A DNA stretch of 56,668 nt from Clostridia bacterium (GTDB lineage Bacteria; Bacillota; Clostridia; Oscillospirales; Acutalibacteraceae). Shown one piece after another: positions 51,643-56,668 of this stretch. Location of the stretch: NCBI GenBank assembly GCA_017631955.1, contig JAGBSJ010000013.1, forward strand, positions 1 through 56,668, read 5' to 3'. The number at the start of each line of letters is the position of its first letter. Position 1 is the first letter of the stretch. The notes under the pieces are model-generated. The model saw nothing but the letters and a program-made list of their open reading frames with translations, was not told the DNA's origin and did no database searches. The position numbers were made by a program, and so were the translations under genes.

Positions 51643-52257
51643 TTCTTTTGATGTGTATTTATACATTCTTGCAATTTCTCTCTCAATAATTCGTGTTGCT
51701 TCATTAATGATTGTGTCCATAGATTTCGGTAACTGTTCACTTCGTTTCGGTTTACCATCGCCTTCAAAAACAAGAGAGTCAATAATATGGTCAATCATAT
51801 TTGTGGTAACAAAAGGTGCCAATTCTTTTTTTGCGTTTTCGTGGTTTGGAATTGCACCTTTTAGTAATGCAGAAAGATAAACTTTATAAAGTGTAAGTAT
51901 ATAAATACTTCTTATTTTTGAAGAATGATTTCTTCCGTAAACGCCGAGTCGCTCTTGCATATAAACAGATGAACGGAAAACAGTACTCATTCTCACTTCA
52001 CTATCTTGTGGGATTTCATGCTCAACAAAAAGCGCGTCAGACATCATTTTGTTGTCGGTAAGCCCCAAAAGGTAGTCAGTACTTACATCATAAAAGGTTG
52101 AAACACGGCAGAGAAAATCGAGTCCACACTCGCGAATTCCTTTTTCATAGTGTGAAAGAAGTGCCTGTGAAACACCAAGATTTTCTGCGGCTTCTTTCTG
52201 ACTTAAATTCTTCTCTTTTCTGAGTGACACTAAACGTGTTGAAATTGAAGTGCTCAT
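51634..52257 (-). CDS. XRE-family transcriptional regulator
   Basis: A 207-residue soluble protein. Residues 7-62 are a Cro/C1-type HTH (LRKEKNLSQKEAAENLGVSQALLSHYEKG) with the typical extension DVSTDYLLG. The remaining 140 residues are helical and charged without a family I can name; they probably form a dimerisation or sensing domain. AAAGGA precedes the ATG. A 17-base palindrome lies 13 bases upstream of the start, a likely self-operator. It ends against rsmI with a nine-base overlap. Confidence 0.82.
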   Translation of the reverse strand: MSTSISTRLVSLRKEKNLSQKEAAENLGVSQALLSHYEKGIRECGLDFLCRVSTFYDVSTDYLLGLTDNKMMSDALFVEHEIPQDSEVRMSTVFRSSVYMQERLGVYGRNHSSKIRSIYILTLYKVYLSALLKGAIPNHENAKKELAPFVTTNMIDHIIDSLVFEGDGKPKRSEQLPKSMDTIINEATRIIEREIARMYKYTSKESK

Positions 52258-52269
52258 TCAAAACATCCT

Positions 52270-52286
52270 TTATACTTAAAGTATAA
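52270..52286. promoter_or_regulatory. Perfect palindrome, probable XRE operator
   Basis: TTATACTT-A-AAGTATAA, 8-1-8, in the divergent gap between the XRE gene and the phosphatase gene. On the minus strand it follows a TATAAT (52289-52294) by two bases, a position fit for repression of the regulator itself. Confidence 0.55.
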
Positions 52287-52351
52287 GAATTATACAACAG
52301 ATTAAACAATTTGTATATTGTAGTAAATTACAAATTTTCAGGAGATTAAAT

Positions 52352-53074
52352 ATGAAAACTTACCAAATTCACTTAATACGTCATGCGGTTACAAAAGGTA
52401 ACCTTGAAGGCAAATATATCGGTCATACTGACGAATCTGTTTGCGAAGAGGGTATGGCGCAACTTAAAGATATTATGAAAAACTACGGCGAATACCCAGA
52501 GGTTGACGCGGTTTTTTCAAGCCCATTAAAGCGTTGTATTGAAACTGCAAAAGAAATTTACCCTGATAAAAATCCTATTGTGCTTGACGATTTAAGAGAA
52601 TACGACTTTGGCGAGTTTGAAGGCAAAACTGCAGAAGTATTGCAAGATGACGAAGATTTTGCAGAATGGCTTTCAGGTAGTAATCCAAACAAAGCCGCAC
52701 CATTTGGTGATAGTCAAGTGCGTTTCAATTATAGAATTTGTGACTGTTTTGAAAAAATTGTTGAGGGTGTAATTAAAGCAGGAGTTCAGAATACTGCGGT
52801 ATTTACTCACGGCGGTGTTATTATGTCTCTTATGCAAACTTATGCACTACCCGAAGCACCAATGCACGAATGGTTAACACCGTCTTGTTGTGGTTATACA
52901 GTAAGAATTGACCCTTCAATCTGGTCAAGGGGAATGAAAGTTGAAGCAATTGCAGAATGTCCTGCTCCACCAAAAGATTTTGAACACGAATTATGGGATG
53001 TTTACGACCCTGACAAAGACCCATATGACGTTGCATATTGGGAAGATGACTCGAATTTTACTGATGAGCAATAA
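52352..53074 (+). CDS. Histidine phosphatase (phosphoglycerate-mutase superfamily)
   Basis: A 240-residue cytoplasmic protein. IHLIRHAVTKGN (residues 4-15) holds the phospho-accepting His, FSSPLKRCIETA the second Arg, DLREYDFGEFEGKT the acid Glu and VFTHGGVIMSLMQ the second His. The general family includes CobC-like phosphatases; the substrate is not predictable. CAGGAGA precedes the ATG. It has no operon partner and no visible terminator before uxuA. Confidence 0.88.
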   Translation: MKTYQIHLIRHAVTKGNLEGKYIGHTDESVCEEGMAQLKDIMKNYGEYPEVDAVFSSPLKRCIETAKEIYPDKNPIVLDDLREYDFGEFEGKTAEVLQDDEDFAEWLSGSNPNKAAPFGDSQVRFNYRICDCFEKIVEGVIKAGVQNTAVFTHGGVIMSLMQTYALPEAPMHEWLTPSCCGYTVRIDPSIWSRGMKVEAIAECPAPPKDFEHELWDVYDPDKDPYDVAYWEDDSNFTDEQ

Positions 53075-53104
53075 AATATTCCTAAAACAACAATAAATAA
53101 TACA

Positions 53105-53133
53105 TTGAAATAGAAAAAATATAGTGATAAAAT
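53105..53133 (+). promoter_or_regulatory. Promoter of the uronate operon
   Basis: TTGAAA and TAAAAT with a 17-base spacer, 34 bases upstream of uxuA. Confidence 0.65.
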
Positions 53134-53167
53134 TATTTTGTAATATTGGTAACTTGGAGGGAAAATT

Positions 53168-54214
53168 ATGAAAATGTCATTCCGTTGGTATGGCGAAAGC
53201 GACCCAATTTCGTTGCAATACATTCGTCAGATTCCAAATATGAAAAGCATAGTTAGTGCTGTTTATGATGTGAAACCAGGTGAGGTTTGGCCAGAAGAGT
53301 CAATCGAAAAAATGGTAAAACAGTGCGAAGAAAACGGTCTTATTTTTGATGTTGTTGAATCAATTCCTGTGCACGAAAACATTAAACTTGGCAGAGATAA
53401 TGTGGACGAGCTTTTAGAGGTTTATTGTGAAAACATTCGTCGTTGTGCAAAATATGGTATTAAATGTGTAACATATAACTTTATGCCTGTCTTTGACTGG
53501 ACTCGTACACAACTTGATAAAGAGGCAGAAGATGGCTCAACAAGTCTTGTTATGTATTGGGAACAGATGAAAGGCCTTGACCCACTTAAGGATGATATTC
53601 ATCTTCCAGGTTGGGATTCAAGCTATAGCCAAGAAGAGGTTAGAGAGTTAATTTCAGCTTACGGCGAGTTAGGCGAAGAAGGACTCTGGAAAAATCTTGA
53701 AAAATTCCTTAAAAAAGTTATTCCTGTTGCCGAAGAATGTGGCGTTAAAATGGCAATTCATCCTGACGACCCACCATACCCAATCTTTGGTATTCCAAGA
53801 ATTATCACTTGCGAAGAAAACATTGACAGAATGTTAAAACTTGTTGATAGTGAAGCAAACTGCCTTTGCCTTTGCACCGGCTCATTAGGTTGCGCAAAAT
53901 CAAATGATGTAGTAAAAATGATTAGAAAATATAGTGCAATGAACAGAATTGCATTTATGCATATCAGAAATATTTTGATTAAGGAAGACGGAAGCTTTGA
54001 AGAAAGCGGACATCTTTCAGATTGTGGTAGTCTTGATATGTATGAAGTAGTTAAAGCACTTGTAGATACCGGTTTTGATGGCTATGTTCGTCCTGACCAT
54101 GGTAGAATGATTTGGGGCGAAACAGGTAAACCTGGTTATGGTCTTTTTGACAGAGCACTTGGTGCTACATATATAAACGGCTTGTTTGAAGCAGTTGAGA
54201 AAGGAAGCAAATAA
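53168..54214 (+). CDS. uxuA: D-mannonate dehydratase
   Basis: A 348-residue TIM-barrel enzyme that dehydrates D-mannonate to 2-keto-3-deoxygluconate. MKMSFRWYGESDPISLQYIRQIP is the diagnostic start. YNFMPVFDWTRT, KMAIHPDDPPYPIFGIPRI with its metal-binding His, and CLCTGSLG and MHIRN follow in order. GGAGGG is the ribosome site. First gene of uxuA-SDR-kdgK-eda. Confidence 0.96.
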   Translation: MKMSFRWYGESDPISLQYIRQIPNMKSIVSAVYDVKPGEVWPEESIEKMVKQCEENGLIFDVVESIPVHENIKLGRDNVDELLEVYCENIRRCAKYGIKCVTYNFMPVFDWTRTQLDKEAEDGSTSLVMYWEQMKGLDPLKDDIHLPGWDSSYSQEEVRELISAYGELGEEGLWKNLEKFLKKVIPVAEECGVKMAIHPDDPPYPIFGIPRIITCEENIDRMLKLVDSEANCLCLCTGSLGCAKSNDVVKMIRKYSAMNRIAFMHIRNILIKEDGSFEESGHLSDCGSLDMYEVVKALVDTGFDGYVRPDHGRMIWGETGKPGYGLFDRALGATYINGLFEAVEKGSK

Positions 54215-54215
54215 T

Positions 54216-55064
54216 ATGGTACACGAAAACTTAAAAGGTAGAGTAGCCGTTGTAACAGGCGGTGGCGGAGTCCTTTGTGGTGATTTCGCAAAAACACTTG
54301 CAAAACAAGGCGTTAAGGTTGCAGTCCTTGACTTAAATGAAGCAGCAGCACAGAAAGTTGCTGACGAAATCGTTGCAGACGGCGGTGTAGCAATCGCAGT
54401 TGGTTGTAATGTACTTGAAAAAGAGAGTATGGAAAATGCTCGTGCAATTATCAACGAAAAGCTCGGTACTTGCGATATTCTTCTCAATGGTGCAGGTGGT
54501 AACAACCCTAAAGGCACAACTACAAAAGAAACTCTTGAAAAAATTGACTTAGTCGAGAAAAATGACGATATTAAAACATTCTTTGACCTTGATGCAAATG
54601 GCATTTCATTCGTATTCAACCTTAACTTCTTAGGTACTCTTATTCCTACACAGGTTTTTGCTCGTGATATGGCAGAAAAAGAGAATACTTGTATCGTTAT
54701 GGTAACATCAATGAATGCTTACCGTCCTCTTACAAAAATCCCTGCATATTCTGCAGCAAAAGCGGCAGTTAAGAACTTTACAGAATTTATGGCAGTTCAC
54801 TTTGCAGATGTTGGTATTCGTGTAAATGCTATTGCACCGGGCTTCTTCTCAACAAACCAGAACAAAGCACTTCTTTGGAATGAAGATGGTACACCAACAG
54901 ACAGAACAAAGAAAATTCTTAATGCAACACCAATGAAGAGATTCGGTGAATCAGAAGAACTTACAGGTGCATTGTTATTCCTTTGCGATGAAGCATATTC
55001 AAGTTTCATCACAGGTACAAGCATCTGCGTAGATGGTGGTTTCTCAGCATATAGTGGCGTTTAA
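54216..55064 (+). CDS. uxuB: SDR-family mannonate oxidoreductase (fructuronate reductase)
   Basis: A 282-residue NAD(P)H-dependent short-chain dehydrogenase. The cofactor loop is VTGGGGVLCGDFA (about 14-26), NGAGGNNP follows near 91, catalytic Ser is in MVTSMNA, and Tyr/Lys are in YSAAK (about 174-178). The C-terminal GTSICVDGGFSAYSG is typical. By position it interconverts fructuronate and mannonate, the role of the Bacillus SDR-type UxuB, unlike the long-chain UxuB of E. coli. The ATG follows AAGGA by ten bases, one base after uxuA. Confidence 0.87.
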   Translation: MVHENLKGRVAVVTGGGGVLCGDFAKTLAKQGVKVAVLDLNEAAAQKVADEIVADGGVAIAVGCNVLEKESMENARAIINEKLGTCDILLNGAGGNNPKGTTTKETLEKIDLVEKNDDIKTFFDLDANGISFVFNLNFLGTLIPTQVFARDMAEKENTCIVMVTSMNAYRPLTKIPAYSAAKAAVKNFTEFMAVHFADVGIRVNAIAPGFFSTNQNKALLWNEDGTPTDRTKKILNATPMKRFGESEELTGALLFLCDEAYSSFITGTSICVDGGFSAYSGV

Positions 55065-55078
55065 TCGGAGGTATAAAT

Positions 55079-56176
55079 ATGAACTTAAATCTTAGAAAAA
55101 AAGAAGATTGTATGTTTGATATGATTTCACTTGGTGAAATTATGCTTCGTCTTGACCCAGGCGAGGGCAGAATTAAAACTGCTCGTTCATTTAGAGCTTG
55201 GGAAGGCGGCGGTGAATACAACGTTGCTCGTGGTCTTCGTCGTTGTTTCGGTATGAAAACTGCAGTTGTAACTGCATTTGCAGATAACGAAGTTGGTCGT
55301 CTTTTAGAAGACTTTATTCTTCAGGGTGGCGTTGATACATCACTTATCAAGTGGGTAAAATATGACGGTATCGGCAGAACTGTTCGTAATGGTCTTAATT
55401 TCACAGAACGCGGCTACGGTATTCGTGGCGCAGTTGGTGTTTCTGACCGTGGTAATACAGCAGTTGCACAACTTAAAGCAGGCGATATTGATTGGGATTA
55501 CATTTTCGGTACTCTCGGCGTTCGTTGGCTTCACACAGGCGGTATTTTTGCAGCACTTTCAGAGTCAACTGCAGAAGTTGCAATCGAAGCTGTTAAAACT
55601 GCAAAAAAATACGGCACAATCGTTTCTTATGACCTTAACTATCGTCCATCGCTCTGGAATGATATCGGTGGTAAAGCAAAGGCACAAGAAATTAATAAAG
55701 AAATTGCAAAATATATTGACGTTATGATTGGTAACGAAGAAGATTTCACAGCTTGCCTTGGTTTTGAAATTGAAGGTAACGATGAAAATCTTAAAGAACT
55801 CAACATTGAGGGCTACTACAAAATGCTCGAAGAAGTTGTGAAAGTTTACCCTAACTTCAAGGTTATTGCAACAACACTTCGTACAGTAAAAACTGCAACA
55901 GTTAACGACTGGTCAGCAATCTGCTATGCAGACGGTAAAGTTCATAAAGGTCTTGAACTTCCAGGTCTTGAAATTCTTGACCGTGTTGGCGGCGGCGACT
56001 CATTCGCATCAGGTCTTATCTACGGTCTTATGACAACAGAAGATGCACAGACAGCAGTTAACTACGGCGTTGCTCACGGCGCACTTGCAATGACAACTCC
56101 GGGAGATACATCAATGGCATCACTTAAAGAAGTTGAAAACATTGTTAAGGGCTCAGGCGCTCGCGTACAAAGATAA
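55079..56176 (+). CDS. kdgK: 2-keto-3-deoxygluconate kinase (PfkB/ribokinase family)
   Basis: A 365-residue sugar kinase phosphorylating KDG to KDPG. DMISLGEIMLRLDPGEGRI and AWEGGGEYNVARGLRRCFG near 40 are the N-terminal substrate region. The C-terminal DRVGGGDSFASGLIYG carries the catalytic Asp and anion hole (about 303-318). The first 12 residues before FDMISLGE are extra, but CGGAGG lies seven bases before this ATG. KDG kinase rather than fructokinase is called from the operon. It ends 12 bases before the aldolase. Confidence 0.88.
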   Translation: MNLNLRKKEDCMFDMISLGEIMLRLDPGEGRIKTARSFRAWEGGGEYNVARGLRRCFGMKTAVVTAFADNEVGRLLEDFILQGGVDTSLIKWVKYDGIGRTVRNGLNFTERGYGIRGAVGVSDRGNTAVAQLKAGDIDWDYIFGTLGVRWLHTGGIFAALSESTAEVAIEAVKTAKKYGTIVSYDLNYRPSLWNDIGGKAKAQEINKEIAKYIDVMIGNEEDFTACLGFEIEGNDENLKELNIEGYYKMLEEVVKVYPNFKVIATTLRTVKTATVNDWSAICYADGKVHKGLELPGLEILDRVGGGDSFASGLIYGLMTTEDAQTAVNYGVAHGALAMTTPGDTSMASLKEVENIVKGSGARVQR

Positions 56177-56188
56177 GGAGAATTAATT

Positions 56189-56668
56189 ATGGATAAAGAA
56201 AAGATTATTACCCGAATTCAGGACTGTGGAATCGTAGCAGTTGTTCGTGCAGAAACAGTTGACCAGGCAATCAGAATTACTGATGCTTGTATTGAAGGTG
56301 GCGTTGCTGCAATCGAGCTTACATTCACAGTTCCACACGCTGACAAGGTTATTGAAGAACTTGCAAAAAGATATACAACAGAAGAAATCATTCTTGGTGC
56401 AGGTACAGTTCTTGATGCTGCAACTGCAAGAATCGCTATGCTTTCAGGTGCAGAATATATCGTTAGCCCTGCTCTTGATATTGAAACTCTTAAACTTTGT
56501 AACCGTTACAGAGTTCCAATGATGCCAGGTATTATGACAGTTCGTGAAGGACTTCTTGCTATGGAAAATGGTGCAGACATTCTTAAAGTTTTCCCTGCTG
56601 ACCTTTTCGGACCAAAGATTAACAAAGACATTAAAGTCCCAATACCTGATGCAAAAATTATGCCAACA
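56189..56668 (+). CDS. eda: KDPG/KHG aldolase, 3' end outside window
   Basis: The first 160 codons of a class-I aldolase splitting KDPG into pyruvate and glyceraldehyde-3-phosphate. CGIVAVVRAETVDQA is the usual start with the catalytic-site Arg, GVAAIELTFTVPHAD the Glu region, LGAGTVLDA the next strand, and DILKVFPADLFG contains the Schiff-base Lys. AAGGAGA precedes the ATG. The reading frame is open at the window edge, so it is partial by position, not broken. It completes the mannonate-to-pyruvate route. Confidence 0.93.
   Translation, partial: MDKEKIITRIQDCGIVAVVRAETVDQAIRITDACIEGGVAAIELTFTVPHADKVIEELAKRYTTEEIILGAGTVLDAATARIAMLSGAEYIVSPALDIETLKLCNRYRVPMMPGIMTVREGLLAMENGADILKVFPADLFGPKINKDIKVPIPDAKIMPT

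Overview
The window is low-GC Firmicutes DNA, most likely a spore-forming clostridium of the gut Oscillospirales/Ruminococcaceae kind. The evidence is a PolC-type replicase, the frr-uppS-cdsA-dxr-rseP-ispG-polC order, SpoVT, teichoic-acid-type export and polymer enzymes, a MurT/GatD pair, a HisZ plus short-form HisG pair and strongly AT-biased codons. I did not place it to species.

Layout. 1-300: end of an rRNA operon (5S, tRNA-Asn, terminator). 300-6,430: a palindromic repeat, then PAP2 and membrane-XRE genes, an esterase-like hydrolase, a SulP permease, a ferritin-like small protein, TspO and ComF. 6,480-16,207: a surface-polymer block: GT2 on the minus strand, then on the plus strand an ABC-2 exporter pair, two tandem Stealth phosphotransferases, a GT2-TagF fusion, L-serine dehydratase and a zinc-ribbon membrane protein. 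16,251-17,357: a kinase-like protein on the minus strand. 17,556-27,623: pyrH-frr, lipid-carrier/isoprenoid genes and polC. 27,751-33,859: a tight his operon hisZGDCBAIE without hisH or hisF, followed by an M20 peptidase.

35,488-40,000 is a small unstable-looking zone. It has intact spoVT, a polytopic GT-C-like protein, two decayed spoVT relicts that keep similar leaders and sigma-G-like promoters, palindromic elements and a DUF4259-like gene. 40,026-42,875: a yybP-ykoY (Mn2+) riboswitch in front of a P2-type cation ATPase. 42,994-51,642: a RING-like membrane protein, murT, a GatD homologue without the nucleophile Cys, rlmB, a degenerate P-type-ATPase-like protein with a long disordered tail, mgtC, a tRNA methyltransferase and rsmI. 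51,634-53,074: an XRE regulator and a histidine phosphatase. 53,168 to the end: a uronate catabolic operon (uxuA, SDR mannonate oxidoreductase, KDG kinase, KDPG aldolase), cut by the window edge.

The most unusual points are a PolC without the inserted 3'-5' exonuclease domain, a catalytically degenerate P-type ATPase next to MgtC, the spoVT relict cluster with its promoter-spanning inverted repeats, and the Cys-less GatD. I did not find a complete, clearly new multi-gene defence or mobile system here.
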